From an uncultured Aquimarina sp. (GTDB lineage: Bacteria; Bacteroidota; Bacteroidia; Flavobacteriales; Flavobacteriaceae): a stretch of DNA of 64,000 bases. Made by a program: the position numbers and the translations under genes. The number at the start of each line of letters is the position of its first letter. The first letter of the stretch is position 1. Location: assembly GCA_947489195.1 (NCBI GenBank), contig CANLCT010000012.1, positions 1-64,000 of the forward strand, read 5' to 3'. The notes beneath the pieces were generated by a model, which was not told the DNA's origin, ran no database searches, and worked only from the letters and a program-made list of their open reading frames with translations. Below, one piece after another: positions 1-9,765 of the stretch.

Positions 1-917
1 CAGAGTTTTTAGCAGAGGGAACAGCGGTTAATGATTTAATGACTCCGGATAGAGTTTTAATAGGAGGGAGTGAAACTACCGAAGGACAAAAAGCGATACA
101 AGCATTAGTAGATGTATACGCTAATTGGGTGCCTGCAAAAAATATATTAACGACAAATGTATGGTCATCGGAATTGTCAAAGTTGACAGCCAATGCGTTT
201 TTAGCACAGCGGGTTTCATCAGTAAATGCACTTTCAGAGTTGTGTGAACATACAGGGGCAGATATAAATGAAGTGTCTAGAGCTATTGGAACAGATTCGC
301 GAATTGGGCCAAAGTTTTTAAAAGCATCAGTAGGCTTTGGAGGGTCTTGTTTTCAGAAAGATATATTAAATTTAGTGTATATATCAAAATCATATGGGTT
401 AACAGAAGTAGCCGATTATTGGGAGCAAGTAATTATAATGAATGATCACCAAAAGCGTCGTTTTGCAGCAAATATTGTAAAAACACTTTACAATACAGTT
501 TCAGGAAAAGAGATTGCCATGTTAGGTTGGGCCTTTAAAAAAGATACCAACGATACACGAGAGTCAGCAGCTATTTATGTATGTGATGAGTTGTTGAATG
601 AAAGAGCTCAAGTTCGTGTTTATGATCCAAAAGTATCATCATCAAAAATATATACAGATTTAGATTATTTAGAAACACGATCATCAGAGGAAAATGAATC
701 ATTGGTAAACGTAGTTGCAGATCCATATGAATCTTGTAAGGGAGCACATGCGATAGCCGTTATGACGGAATGGGACGAATTTAAAACCTACGATTGGCAA
801 AAAATATATGACCATATGCAAAAACCAGCCTTTGTATTTGATGGAAGGAATTTGTTAGATGTACCAAAGTTAGAGGCCATAGGTTTTAAGGTATATAGTA
901 TAGGAATCGGTAAATAA
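1..917 (+). CDS. ugd: UDP-glucose 6-dehydrogenase, C-terminal part (5' end outside window)
   Basis: Oxidises UDP-glucose to UDP-glucuronate in the cytoplasm, a precursor for acidic capsule or exopolysaccharide sugars. The reading frame is open from base 3, upstream of the first internal ATG at 39, and encodes [20 protein letters not shown]. This is the family's conserved segment just before the end of the NAD-binding domain, so the gene starts before the window and about a third is missing. The catalytic cysteine lies in [11 protein letters not shown], followed by the helical middle domain and a C-terminal UDP-binding domain with [14 protein letters not shown]. It is followed after 10 bp by the mannose-1-phosphate guanylyltransferase, so it belongs to the polysaccharide operon. 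A UDP-ManNAc dehydrogenase is less likely given the motif wording. Family assignment is secure; exact substrate is known only by similarity. Confidence 0.9.
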   Translation, partial: EFLAEGTAVNDLMTPDRVLIGGSETTEGQKAIQALVDVYANWVPAKNILTTNVWSSELSKLTANAFLAQRVSSVNALSELCEHTGADINEVSRAIGTDSRIGPKFLKASVGFGGSCFQKDILNLVYISKSYGLTEVADYWEQVIIMNDHQKRRFAANIVKTLYNTVSGKEIAMLGWAFKKDTNDTRESAAIYVCDELLNERAQVRVYDPKVSSSKIYTDLDYLETRSSEENESLVNVVADPYESCKGAHAIAVMTEWDEFKTYDWQKIYDHMQKPAFVFDGRNLLDVPKLEAIGFKVYSIGIGK

Positions 918-927
918 TTATAGTAAA

Positions 928-1935
928 GTGAGTTCAGATAAAACAGTAAAACACGTTATTCTTACCGGAGGAGTAGGAAGTAGACTTTGGCCTTTGTCAA
1001 GAAAAAGTACCCCAAAACAATACATAAAGTTGTTTAAAGGGAAATCTCTTTTTGAAATGACTATTAAGAGAAACTTGCAAATAGCTAATGACGTCGTGGT
1101 TGTAGGAAATATTGATAATTATCATTTGAGTAATGAAGTAGTAAATTCATTAGGGGTTACTCCATTAAATATTATAGAAGCAACACCACGAAATACGGCC
1201 GCAGCAATTGCTTTTGCAGCTTTTGCAACATCAAAAGATGCCGTATTAGTAGTTACGCCTTCTGATCATATTATTCAGAATGACGAATTATATGAATTGG
1301 CAATGAAAAATGCGATTCAATTAGCAGAACAAGGTAACATTGTAACTTTTGGTATTAATCCAACAAAACCAGAAACAGGTTATGGGTATATAGAGTTTGA
1401 AGGCAATGATGTGCTTTCATTTCGAGAAAAGCCAAATAAAGAGACCGCAGAATATTTTATAGAACAAGGAAATTTTTTATGGAATAGTGGGATGTTTTGT
1501 TTTAAAGCCTCGGTGTTATTAGAGGAATTAAAGAAATTTGAGCCAGAAGTGTATGAAGCATCTAAAAAAGCTTGGGAAAATTCAATAGATGGTAAAATGA
1601 GTATTGAAGATTCAAAAAAAATACCATCAATTAGTATTGACTATGCAGTAATGGAGCGTAGTAAAAAAATAAAAGTAGTTCCAGGAGCTTTTGAATGGTC
1701 AGATTTAGGCTCATTTGAATCGATATATGATTACTTAAAATCAATAGGTCACTCTATCGATGAGAATGGCAATATGGTTATAGGCAGTGATGTATATACC
1801 GCTTTTTTAGGGTTGAAAGACACTATTTTTGTCCATACAAAGGATGCAAATTTAATTTTGCAGAAAGAAAAGGCGCAACAGGTTAAAAAATTATATAATG
1901 CATTGGATCGGGTAGATTCAAGATTGTTAGATTAA
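928..1935 (+). CDS. manC: Mannose-1-phosphate guanylyltransferase
   Basis: Makes GDP-mannose from mannose-1-phosphate and GTP, the entry point to the GDP-fucose branch encoded just downstream. The N-terminal nucleotide-binding signature LTGGVGSRLWPLSRKSTPKQ and the FREKP active-site segment are present. At 335 residues it holds only the nucleotidyltransferase and left-handed helix parts. The C-terminal phosphomannose isomerase cupin of the long bifunctional ManC type is absent, so mannose-6-phosphate must be supplied by another gene. The start is GTG at 928; no ATG precedes the conserved signature. The stop is one base before the ATG of the next gene, indicating translational coupling. Confidence 0.93.
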   Translation: MSSDKTVKHVILTGGVGSRLWPLSRKSTPKQYIKLFKGKSLFEMTIKRNLQIANDVVVVGNIDNYHLSNEVVNSLGVTPLNIIEATPRNTAAAIAFAAFATSKDAVLVVTPSDHIIQNDELYELAMKNAIQLAEQGNIVTFGINPTKPETGYGYIEFEGNDVLSFREKPNKETAEYFIEQGNFLWNSGMFCFKASVLLEELKKFEPEVYEASKKAWENSIDGKMSIEDSKKIPSISIDYAVMERSKKIKVVPGAFEWSDLGSFESIYDYLKSIGHSIDENGNMVIGSDVYTAFLGLKDTIFVHTKDANLILQKEKAQQVKKLYNALDRVDSRLLD

Positions 1936-1936
1936 T

Positions 1937-2890
1937 ATGATAGTAAAGGAATCAAAAATATATATAGCAGGTCATCGCGGCATGGTAGGTAGTGCTATCT
2001 GGCGTCAATTATCAGCTATAGGTTATACTAATTTAATAGGAAAGACAAGTAAGGAACTTGATTTACGAAATCAAAGTGAGGTAAAATCCTTTTTTGAAAA
2101 AGAGCAACCCGATGTAGTTATAGATGCGGCAGCTCGTGTTGGAGGTATATTAGCCAATAATGATTTTCCATACCAGTTTTTAATGGAAAATATGCAAATA
2201 CAAAATAACCTAATAGATAGTGCTTTACAGGCAAATGTAGAAAAGTTTATTTTTTTAGGAAGCTCATGTATTTATCCAAAATTGGCTCCTCAGCCTTTAA
2301 AAGAAGACTATTTATTGACAGATTCATTAGAACCTACCAATGAATGGTATGCCATAGCAAAAATATCGGGAGTAAAATCCTGCGAGGCTATACGTAAGCA
2401 ATTTAATAAAGATTATGTAAGCTTAATGCCTACAAATCTGTATGGAACTCATGATAATTTTGATTTAAAAACTTCACATGTTTTGCCAGCGATGATACGA
2501 AAGTTTCATGAAGCAAAATTGAGCAACCATGCTCCGGTTAATTTATGGGGTAGTGGTACGCCAATGCGCGAGTTTTTATTTGTAGATGATATGGCTGGAG
2601 CAGTAGTATTTGCTTTAGAAAATAAATTGCCAGAACATTTATATAATATTGGTACAGGAAAAGATCTAACAATAAAAGAGTTAGCAGAAACGATACAAAA
2701 AGTAGTAGGTCATACAGGAATTATTAATTGGGATAGTTCAAAACCCGATGGTACCCCACGAAAATTAATGGATATATCAAAAATGCATGAATTAGGTTGG
2801 AAACACCAAGTGGATTTAGCCTCGGGAATAGCAAAAACCTATACATGGTTTTTAGAAAATATAGAAGAGATAAAAGAAGTGAAAATGTAA
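1937..2890 (+). CDS. fcl: GDP-L-fucose synthase (epimerase/reductase)
   Basis: NADPH-dependent 3,5-epimerase/4-reductase that turns GDP-4-keto-6-deoxymannose into GDP-L-fucose. It is an extended short-chain dehydrogenase with the Rossmann motif GHRGMVGSA near residue 12 and the catalytic pair in WYAIAK. Its 317 residues match the usual length. It lies between manC and the gmd gene that makes its substrate, though the order is product-before-substrate. The short gap to gmd (46 bp) has no terminator. Together the three enzymes imply an L-fucose-containing, or fucose-derived, surface polysaccharide. Confidence 0.95.
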   Translation: MIVKESKIYIAGHRGMVGSAIWRQLSAIGYTNLIGKTSKELDLRNQSEVKSFFEKEQPDVVIDAAARVGGILANNDFPYQFLMENMQIQNNLIDSALQANVEKFIFLGSSCIYPKLAPQPLKEDYLLTDSLEPTNEWYAIAKISGVKSCEAIRKQFNKDYVSLMPTNLYGTHDNFDLKTSHVLPAMIRKFHEAKLSNHAPVNLWGSGTPMREFLFVDDMAGAVVFALENKLPEHLYNIGTGKDLTIKELAETIQKVVGHTGIINWDSSKPDGTPRKLMDISKMHELGWKHQVDLASGIAKTYTWFLENIEEIKEVKM

Positions 2891-2936
2891 ATTTTATTTT
2901 AAATACAGAATAAAAATACAACGAAATAAAAAGTAA

Positions 2937-4049
2937 ATGAAAGTAGCATTAATAACAGGAGTAACTGGTCAAGATGGCGCTTATTTAAGTGAGTTTTTAT
3001 TAAAAAAGGGCTATCAAGTACATGGGATGAAGCGAAGAACCTCATTGTTTAACACAGATCGTATAGATCATTTATATCAAGATCCTCATGTAGATAATCA
3101 AAACTTCTTTTTGCATTATGGAGATATGACCGATAGTACCAATATTACTCGTTTAATAAAAGAAATTCAGCCAGATGAAATTTATAATTTGGCAGCAATG
3201 AGTCATGTACATGTATCTTTTGAAACACCAGAATATACAGGAAATGCAGATGGTTTGGGAACTCTTCGAATATTAGATGCTGTTCGTTTATTAGGCTTAG
3301 AAAAAAAGACACGTATTTATCAAGCCTCAACTTCGGAATTGTATGGAAAAGTACAAGAGGTGCCTCAGTCAGAAACGACTCCATTTTACCCGCGTTCGCC
3401 ATACGCAGTAGCAAAAATGTATGCGTATTGGATTACAGTAAATTACAGAGAAGCCTATGGTATGTATACCTGTAATGGTATTTTGTTCAATCATGAATCA
3501 CCATTGAGAGGGGAAACCTTTGTAACGCGAAAAATAACCAGAGCTACCTCGCGAATAGCTTTAGGATTACAAGATAAATTTTATTTAGGGAATTTAGATG
3601 CTAAGCGCGATTGGGGGCATGCCAAGGATTACGTACGTATGATGTGGATGATATTACAAGCAGAAGAAGCAGAGGATTGGGTAATTGCTACAGGAAAAAC
3701 AACTACGGTACGAGATTTTGTACGAATGAGTTTTGCAGAAGTTGGAATTGAATTAGAATTCAAAGGAGAAGGAGTTGAAGAAAAAGCTTATGTAAAAGCA
3801 TGTACAAATCCAGAATATCAATTAGAACTAGGGAAAGAAGTATTAGCTGTAGATCCAAAATATTTTAGACCAACCGAGGTTGATTTATTAATAGGAGACC
3901 CTACAAAAGCAAATGAAAAATTAGGATGGATACCAGAACATGATTTACAATCCTTAGTAAAGGATATGATGCAAAGTGATGTGAAATTAATGAAGAAAGA
4001 TCAGTACTTGAAAGATGGGGGTTATGTTACCTTAAATTATTTTGAGTGA
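2937..4049 (+). CDS. gmd: GDP-mannose 4,6-dehydratase
   Basis: Converts GDP-mannose into GDP-4-keto-6-deoxy-D-mannose with tightly bound NADP. The sequence opens with the Rossmann motif [12 protein letters not shown], carries the catalytic YAVAK, and has the family segments [20 protein letters not shown] and [15 protein letters not shown]. Length (370 residues) is normal. The ATG at 2937 directly precedes the first beta strand, so the start is secure. It is the third of three consecutive GDP-sugar genes. The 53 bp downstream are very AT-rich and lead into the membrane-protein and transferase genes of the cluster. Confidence 0.96.
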   Translation: MKVALITGVTGQDGAYLSEFLLKKGYQVHGMKRRTSLFNTDRIDHLYQDPHVDNQNFFLHYGDMTDSTNITRLIKEIQPDEIYNLAAMSHVHVSFETPEYTGNADGLGTLRILDAVRLLGLEKKTRIYQASTSELYGKVQEVPQSETTPFYPRSPYAVAKMYAYWITVNYREAYGMYTCNGILFNHESPLRGETFVTRKITRATSRIALGLQDKFYLGNLDAKRDWGHAKDYVRMMWMILQAEEAEDWVIATGKTTTVRDFVRMSFAEVGIELEFKGEGVEEKAYVKACTNPEYQLELGKEVLAVDPKYFRPTEVDLLIGDPTKANEKLGWIPEHDLQSLVKDMMQSDVKLMKKDQYLKDGGYVTLNYFE

Positions 4050-4102
4050 TTATTTAATTTTTTTGAAATACTTTAAAATATATATATGTTATTTTTTAAA
4101 AA

Positions 4103-5404
4103 ATGAGTTCAATTTTGATTAAATCAAAAATAGTAAATATAGTAGGTAAAATTAAAGGAAATAGTTTTGCTGTTGATTCCATCTGGGCTATACTAGGAAA
4201 TATAACCTCCAAAGGAATGTCTATTTTTGGGGTTATGCTTGTCGCAAGGTTTTTAGAAAAAGATTTATTTGGACAGTTTGGTACAGTTAAAGGAACTTTA
4301 ACAAGTATAGCGATATTTACTTCATTAGGTTTAGGGTACACATCAACAAAGTTTATTTCTGACTTTAAATTGAATGCACCTCATAAATTAAGAAGCTTGT
4401 TTAATTTTACAATAAACTTTACTGCTTTATTAGGTTTTATAGTTTCTGTATTTGTGTTTTTTTTATCTGAATTTATTTCATTAAAAATCTCAGGGAATTC
4501 AGACCTAAGTAAATATTTTAAATTATTATCAATTTGGGTTGTCTTTAATACGCTTACTATAATACAAGTAGGAATGTTATCTGGATATAAGGCTTTTAAA
4601 GAAATGGCAAAGATTAATTTATATATTGGTTTTTTTGCGTTTATTTCTAGTGTGCTTTTAACATTCTTTTTTTCAATATGGGGAGCATTAATTAGTTTGT
4701 TACTGACCCAAATATTTAATTGGTTATTAAACTTTATTTTGTTAAAAAAAATAACTCCATCTCAAAATAGTGATGAACTAACCAAAAAAGAAAAGTATGA
4801 TATAATTAAATTTACCTTACCTATTTCATTACAAGAAGCAACTTTTTCAATAGCATCATGGTTAAATCTTGTTTTACTTTTAAAGTATGGAGGGTATGGA
4901 GAAGTGGGGGTTTATCAAGCAGCATTTCAGTGGGCATTTATTATTTTATTTATTCCAGGAATCCTTAGAAATGTTATTTTAACTCACTTGTCAGAAAATA
5001 CAAATGATGAAAAAAATCATGACAAGATTTTAAAACGTACTTTATTAATAAATTTAATAGTAACAATACTACCTGTAGGTTTGATTTATATTTTTTCGTC
5101 ATTCATAATAGAATTTTATGGAGATACATATTCTAATATGAAAAGTGTTTTGTTAGTAGTATCAACAGCTACAATTTTTATGAGTTTGAGTAATGTATAT
5201 TCACAAGCTTATATGAGTAAAGATAAAAATTGGTTGATGTTTTGTTTTAGGTTATTAAGAGATGGTGGAATTATAGGAGTTTTTATTTTGCTAAATAGAT
5301 CAGGAAATCAAGTTTCCTACAATTTAGGATTAAGTATACTTATTATGAATTTATTTTTTTTTTTAATAATGATGATTACTTATGGATATATTAAAAAAGT
5401 ATGA
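4103..5404 (+). CDS. Polysaccharide repeat-unit flippase (Wzx-like)
   Basis: Predicted to move undecaprenyl-linked repeat units across the inner membrane. The 433-residue protein is almost wholly hydrophobic, with roughly 12-14 membrane segments, and begins with the DSIWAILGNITSKGMSIFG-type N-terminus seen in MOP/PST-superfamily polysaccharide transporters. Short charged loops separate the helices. Its stop overlaps the next start as ATGA at 5401-5404, a strong sign of coupling to the putative polymerase. Base composition is visibly more AT-rich than in the GDP-sugar genes, as is common for the variable middle of such clusters. Substrate cannot be predicted. Confidence 0.85.
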   Translation: MSSILIKSKIVNIVGKIKGNSFAVDSIWAILGNITSKGMSIFGVMLVARFLEKDLFGQFGTVKGTLTSIAIFTSLGLGYTSTKFISDFKLNAPHKLRSLFNFTINFTALLGFIVSVFVFFLSEFISLKISGNSDLSKYFKLLSIWVVFNTLTIIQVGMLSGYKAFKEMAKINLYIGFFAFISSVLLTFFFSIWGALISLLLTQIFNWLLNFILLKKITPSQNSDELTKKEKYDIIKFTLPISLQEATFSIASWLNLVLLLKYGGYGEVGVYQAAFQWAFIILFIPGILRNVILTHLSENTNDEKNHDKILKRTLLINLIVTILPVGLIYIFSSFIIEFYGDTYSNMKSVLLVVSTATIFMSLSNVYSQAYMSKDKNWLMFCFRLLRDGGIIGVFILLNRSGNQVSYNLGLSILIMNLFFFLIMMITYGYIKKV

Positions 5405-6552
5405 TAGCCAAGAATAAAAATTTAAGCACACTATTTTTTGCGACATTAGCTTTTACATTAATATCACAAATTCCTCAAGTATTAGCTTTAGGTTTAAGTA
5501 GTGTTTTTTTATCATTTTGGGGGATACTTTTAGTAAGTTTTTTTTTCATGGGCTCAGTCTCTTCCAATAAACTTATTAATAGTTTAATTATACTGATTTT
5601 TATTTTAGGAAGTTATTTGTTCGTTTTAAATGGTATTAGCGAAAAAATGTATTTGAATTCGCCACATTTCTTTAATTTATTGAAGTCATTTTTAGTGCTT
5701 TATTTGTCATTTCAAGTATCAAAATATATAACAGAAAAAGAATTTATAAATAAAGTGAGCTGGATATCTTTAATTGGAGGATTTTTATTGGTGGTAACTG
5801 TATACTTTCATTCATTTTATCAAAATTTTGATATAACATCAAGAGTTTATGCGTATTCAGCAAAAAATTCTATTTCGCAAATTATATTTAGCACATTTGT
5901 AATTGTTTTTTTTATGTTTAAAAATGAATCTAAATATTGGAATTATTTTAAACTGTTTTTTTTGATTTCAAGTTTTGCTATACTTATGGTATTGAAAAGT
6001 AGAGCTACTATTTTAGCTTTTATTTTTGTTATGTTTATTTTATTTAAACAAGAAGGATTTAAAAAGTTAAAGAATGTAGTTTTAATTACATCAACCTTAA
6101 TATTATTAATATTATTGATAAATACTGATATTAGAGATATCATAATTAATAGCATTATATTAGCAGGAAGAGATTCTAATGATATAAATGATGTAAGTTC
6201 AGGTAGATTTAATATATATTCTAGGTTCCCTGAATTATTTTCTAATAATATGCTACTAGGCAATGGATATATTTTTAGTGAAAGTTTTCCTCTTTCGGTT
6301 TTATTAGATTACGGTTTAATTGGTGGTGGCATTTTTGTTTTTTACATTGTTATTTCCCCGATTTATTATCTGTATACTAAATCTAAAAAGGATGTAATTT
6401 ATACAGTTTTTTTAATTTTTTCTTTGGCATATTTTTTTAATAGTTTATTTGAGGAACAAGCACCTATTGGACCAGGTTCTAAGAATTTTTTATTATGGGT
6501 TTTTGTGGGATATTTAATTTCTAGAATAGATAACGAATGTCAGTTAATGTAA
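5401..6552 (+). CDS. Putative O-antigen/capsule polymerase (Wzy-like membrane protein)
   Basis: A 383-residue polytopic protein with about ten hydrophobic segments and a larger polar loop around residues 250-300 (SGRFNIYSRFPELFSNNM), the layout of Wzy and O-antigen ligase proteins. It would join repeat units on the periplasmic face. It follows the flippase with a four-base overlap and precedes a glycosyltransferase by 16 bp. Wzy proteins share little sequence, so the call rests on topology, length and position. A WaaL-type ligase is possible but less likely inside a Wza/Wzc-containing cluster. Confidence 0.7.
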   Translation: MIAKNKNLSTLFFATLAFTLISQIPQVLALGLSSVFLSFWGILLVSFFFMGSVSSNKLINSLIILIFILGSYLFVLNGISEKMYLNSPHFFNLLKSFLVLYLSFQVSKYITEKEFINKVSWISLIGGFLLVVTVYFHSFYQNFDITSRVYAYSAKNSISQIIFSTFVIVFFMFKNESKYWNYFKLFFLISSFAILMVLKSRATILAFIFVMFILFKQEGFKKLKNVVLITSTLILLILLINTDIRDIIINSIILAGRDSNDINDVSSGRFNIYSRFPELFSNNMLLGNGYIFSESFPLSVLLDYGLIGGGIFVFYIVISPIYYLYTKSKKDVIYTVFLIFSLAYFFNSLFEEQAPIGPGSKNFLLWVFVGYLISRIDNECQLM

Positions 6553-6568
6553 TTTTAATCGATTTAAA

Positions 6569-7675
6569 ATGAATAAGATTTGTTGTGTGTATAATTTTGC
6601 CCAACACTATAGAATTGGAGTGTTTAGACTTTTAGATAGATCTTTAAATTTAGACTTTTATTTTGGTGATAAAATGAGTAATGTTAAAAAAATAGATTAT
6701 TCTGAATTGATTAATTTTAAGAAAGAATTAAGAAATATCAAAATATTTTCTAATATTTATTATCAAAAAGGTGCAATTTCTACTTTTTTTAAGCCCTATA
6801 ATAAATATATTTTTTTGGGAGAATATTATTGTATATCAACATGGATTATATTATTTCTATGTTTTTTTTCTAAAAAGAGAATATACTTATGGACTCATGG
6901 ATGGTATGGAAATGAAGGGATTATAAAAACGGTCATAAAGAAAATATTTTTTAATTCAAGTAATGGTATTTTTCTTTATGGGAATTATGCTAAAGAGCTA
7001 ATGATAAAGGAAGGTTTTGATTTAAATAAATTACATGTTATTTACAACTCCTTGGATTATGAAAAACAATTTTTTGTTAGGAAATCACTTAAAATAAGTA
7101 GTGTATTTAAAAATAAATTTAATAATGATTTTCCTACATTAATTTTCATAGGTAGATTAACTAAGGTAAAAAAATTGGATATCTTACTTGATGCACAAAA
7201 AAAACTAAAGCAAAAAGGAGAGTTGTATAATGTAGTTTTTGTTGGTGAAGGTGATGAATTCGATACTTTAAAAACTAAAGCAATTAGAGAAGATTTGATA
7301 AATAATGTTTGGTTTTATGGAGCATCATACAATGAAGAACAAATAGGGAGTTTAGTTTATAACGCTGATTTGTGTGTGTCTCCTGGAAATGTTGGTTTAA
7401 CTGCAATGCATACTATGGTTTATGGTACACCTGTACTCACGCATAATTCTTTTTCAAGTCAAATGCCTGAATTTGAAGCGATAGAAGAATCTGTTACTGG
7501 TTGTTTTTTTGAAAAGGGCAATGTTAATTCATTGATAAAATCAATATCAAATTGGTTTGAAAAATCCAATAATAAAAGAGAGGAAATTAGACAAAATTGT
7601 TTTGATAAAATTGATACGTTTTATAATCCAAGTTTTCAATTAGAGGTAATAAATAAAGTTTTAAATGAAAAATAA
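6569..7675 (+). CDS. Glycosyltransferase family 4-like
   Basis: A cytoplasmic GT-B fold transferase of 368 residues that should add one sugar to the lipid-linked repeat unit. The C-terminal donor-binding half shows FIGRLTKVKKLDILLDA, then VGEGDEFDTL, then a SPGNVGLTAMHTMVYGTPV segment in the place where the EX7E motif normally sits. The first glutamate of that motif is not evident. The N-terminal acceptor half is divergent. Its last 11 bases overlap the next gene. Donor and linkage are unknown. The DNA is very AT-rich, suggesting the same variable block as its neighbours. Confidence 0.85.
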   Translation: MNKICCVYNFAQHYRIGVFRLLDRSLNLDFYFGDKMSNVKKIDYSELINFKKELRNIKIFSNIYYQKGAISTFFKPYNKYIFLGEYYCISTWIILFLCFFSKKRIYLWTHGWYGNEGIIKTVIKKIFFNSSNGIFLYGNYAKELMIKEGFDLNKLHVIYNSLDYEKQFFVRKSLKISSVFKNKFNNDFPTLIFIGRLTKVKKLDILLDAQKKLKQKGELYNVVFVGEGDEFDTLKTKAIREDLINNVWFYGASYNEEQIGSLVYNADLCVSPGNVGLTAMHTMVYGTPVLTHNSFSSQMPEFEAIEESVTGCFFEKGNVNSLIKSISNWFEKSNNKREEIRQNCFDKIDTFYNPSFQLEVINKVLNEK

Positions 7676-8213
7676 ATTTAGGAAATTATTTAGAAAATCA
7701 AAAATGATTATTCTTCGTAAACGATATAATTTAAAGCATGTAGATGCTAGTTTTTATTTAGGAGGTAGATCAAAGATAGCTTCTGATCTTATTGCAAAAG
7801 AGTATTCTTATATAGGCCCAAATTGTATAATATATCCTAAAGTAAGTATTGGAGCCTATACAATGTTAGCAAATAATGTTAGTATTATAGGCGGTGATCA
7901 TCAATATGAAAAAGCAGGTGTACCAATAATTTTTTCTGGTAGAGGAATTTTGGAGAAGACACTGATTGGATCAGATGTTTGGATAGGTGCATATAGTAAA
8001 ATATTAACAGGAGTGAAAATAGGAGATGGATCGATAATCGCAATGGGATCGGTTGTAACTAAAGATGTTGAACCATTTTCTATATATGGAGGTGTTCCTG
8101 CAAAAAAAATAAGAGACAGATTTACAAATGAAGAAGAAAAAGAATTACATAAAAAAATGCTTAAAAAACCTTCATCTGAGTTAGGTTATGGGTTTGACAT
8201 GCTTTGTAAATGA
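7665..8213 (+). CDS. Hexapeptide-repeat acyltransferase
   Basis: A left-handed beta-helix acyltransferase (182 residues) of the LbH/xenobiotic acetyltransferase type, likely adding an acetyl group to a sugar of the polysaccharide. Hexapeptide repeats run from about residue 40 to 145, including IGSDVWIGAYSKILTGVKIG and the closing YGGVPAKKI common to sugar O-acetyltransferases. The region NNVSIIGGDHQY carries the probable catalytic histidine. A basic N-terminus precedes the helix. It overlaps the preceding transferase gene by 11 bp. Acceptor sugar and position are unknown. Confidence 0.85.
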   Translation: MKNKFRKLFRKSKMIILRKRYNLKHVDASFYLGGRSKIASDLIAKEYSYIGPNCIIYPKVSIGAYTMLANNVSIIGGDHQYEKAGVPIIFSGRGILEKTLIGSDVWIGAYSKILTGVKIGDGSIIAMGSVVTKDVEPFSIYGGVPAKKIRDRFTNEEEKELHKKMLKKPSSELGYGFDMLCK

Positions 8214-8250
8214 GAAATTATCTAAACCTAATTTTGTAAAATTAGATTAA

Positions 8251-8802
8251 ATGGCTGAAGTAGATTTATCAAACTACGATAATGTAATCACAAAAAAACA
8301 ACAAATAGTACGTTTGTTGTTTCAGTTAGTATGGTTTTGTTTTGCTAGACCAATTCCAAGACGAGTGCTAAATCAGTGGAAATTATTTTTATTACGTTTA
8401 TTTGGAGCAAAATTACATACTAAGTCAGTGGTGTATTCATCTGTAAAAATATATATGCCGTGGAATTTGAAAATGGCTGCCTATGCTTGTTTAGCGCCAG
8501 AAGTGGATTGTTACAATGTTGCAAAAATTAGCATTGGTGCTCATACCACAGTATCTCAAAAAACGTATTTGTGTTCAGCATCACACGATGTTACTAAGTC
8601 AAATAATCCACTAATTACAGCTCCAATAATAATCAGAGATCAAGCTTGGATCGGAGCTTCAGTTTTTATAGGTATGGGGGTTGAAATAGGTCAAGGAGCA
8701 GTAGTTGGCGCTACTGCATCAGTTTATAAAAATGTTGAAGCTTGGACAATAGTAGGGGGTAACCCAGCTAAATTTATTAAGAAACGAGAAATAAATGGAT
8801 AG
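8251..8802 (+). CDS. WcaF-like putative colanic acid acetyltransferase
   Basis: A second hexapeptide acyltransferase (183 residues), closer to the WcaF group. It has the helical N-terminus with FCFARPIPRRVLNQWKLFLL, then hexapeptide turns with PWNLKMAAYACLAPEVDCYN, the histidine-containing SASHDVT, and the ending VGGNPAKFIKKRE. WcaF acetylates fucose in colanic acid, so an acetylated fucose residue would fit the GDP-fucose genes upstream; that link is inference. The stop overlaps the next start by 8 bp. Two different acyltransferases suggest a polymer acylated at two sites. Confidence 0.87.
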   Translation: MAEVDLSNYDNVITKKQQIVRLLFQLVWFCFARPIPRRVLNQWKLFLLRLFGAKLHTKSVVYSSVKIYMPWNLKMAAYACLAPEVDCYNVAKISIGAHTTVSQKTYLCSASHDVTKSNNPLITAPIIIRDQAWIGASVFIGMGVEIGQGAVVGATASVYKNVEAWTIVGGNPAKFIKKREING

Positions 8803-9709
8803 TTTATCATTAACAGCAATTATTTTAACTTATAATGAACAATTACATTTAGAGCGTTGTTTAAATTCATTGAAAAAAATATGCAAAGAAATTATTGTCG
8901 TAGATTCTTTTTCAATAGATAAAACGGAGGAAATTTCAGATAAATTTCAGGCTCGTTTTTATCAACATGAGTTTAGAAGTCAAGCAAATCAATTAAATTG
9001 GGCGATTGAACATATTTCTATAAATACAGAATGGGTTATTCGTGTAGATGCAGATGAATATATAACAGAGACTTTACAAAATGAGCTTGCTAAATTAAAT
9101 GAAGTAGCAGAAGATATTAATGGTATCCGTATTAGTAGATTAATGTATTTTATGGATTTGCCTTTAAAAAAAGGAGGAATGTATCCTATAAAACATTTAC
9201 GAATATGGCGAAACGGAAAAGCTTTTTGCGAACAACGCTGGATGGATGAACGTATGGTACTTGTTGAAGGAGAGACAATTGAAATAGGAGGAGATTTAAT
9301 TGATCATAATTTAAAAAGTTTAACTTGGTGGACACAAAAACATAATAAGTATGCAACTCGTGAAGCTATAGATATTTTAGATAAGCTATATAATTTTACC
9401 AATTCTGAGGTATTAAAATCTAATTTTTTAGGAACATCAGAAGAAAGAAGAAGATGGTTGAAGCAGCGCTACCTTAAGTTGCCTTTATTTATTAGACCAT
9501 TTTTGTTTTGGTTTATACGCTATTTTATCCAAGGTGGTATTTTAGAAGGTAAACGAGGTTTTGTTTGGAATATACTACAATGTTTTTGGTATCGTTTTTT
9601 GGTTGATGCTAAAATTTATGAAGCTTATTTTAAAGTAGGAAAAGATAAAGAAGCTTTAATAAAGTATTTTAAAAAAGAGTTTGATTATGATGTAACTAAA
9701 ATTAGTTAG
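8795..9709 (+). CDS. Glycosyltransferase family 2 (WaaE-like)
   Basis: A GT-A transferase of 304 residues. The N-terminal domain shows AIILTYNEQLHLERCLNSL, VVDSFSIDKT and the metal-binding VRVDADEY. After the catalytic domain comes an aromatic, basic tail (residues about 215-280) that probably associates with the membrane. This arrangement is typical of the WaaE/KdtX-like branch of GT2 found in capsule clusters. The gene overlaps the acetyltransferase gene by 8 bp and is followed by a 56 bp gap without a terminator. Donor and acceptor are unknown. Confidence 0.87.
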   Translation: MDSLSLTAIILTYNEQLHLERCLNSLKKICKEIIVVDSFSIDKTEEISDKFQARFYQHEFRSQANQLNWAIEHISINTEWVIRVDADEYITETLQNELAKLNEVAEDINGIRISRLMYFMDLPLKKGGMYPIKHLRIWRNGKAFCEQRWMDERMVLVEGETIEIGGDLIDHNLKSLTWWTQKHNKYATREAIDILDKLYNFTNSEVLKSNFLGTSEERRRWLKQRYLKLPLFIRPFLFWFIRYFIQGGILEGKRGFVWNILQCFWYRFLVDAKIYEAYFKVGKDKEALIKYFKKEFDYDVTKIS

Positions 9710-9765
9710 TTTATAATATCAAAAATATAAGGCATTTACTTAATATTGTATTAAATTAAATATTT

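Noticed and set aside
2724..2921. Short minus-strand frame over the 3' end of the fucose synthase gene
   Set aside because: It is a shadow of the well-supported fcl gene and its composition is that of reversed coding sequence.
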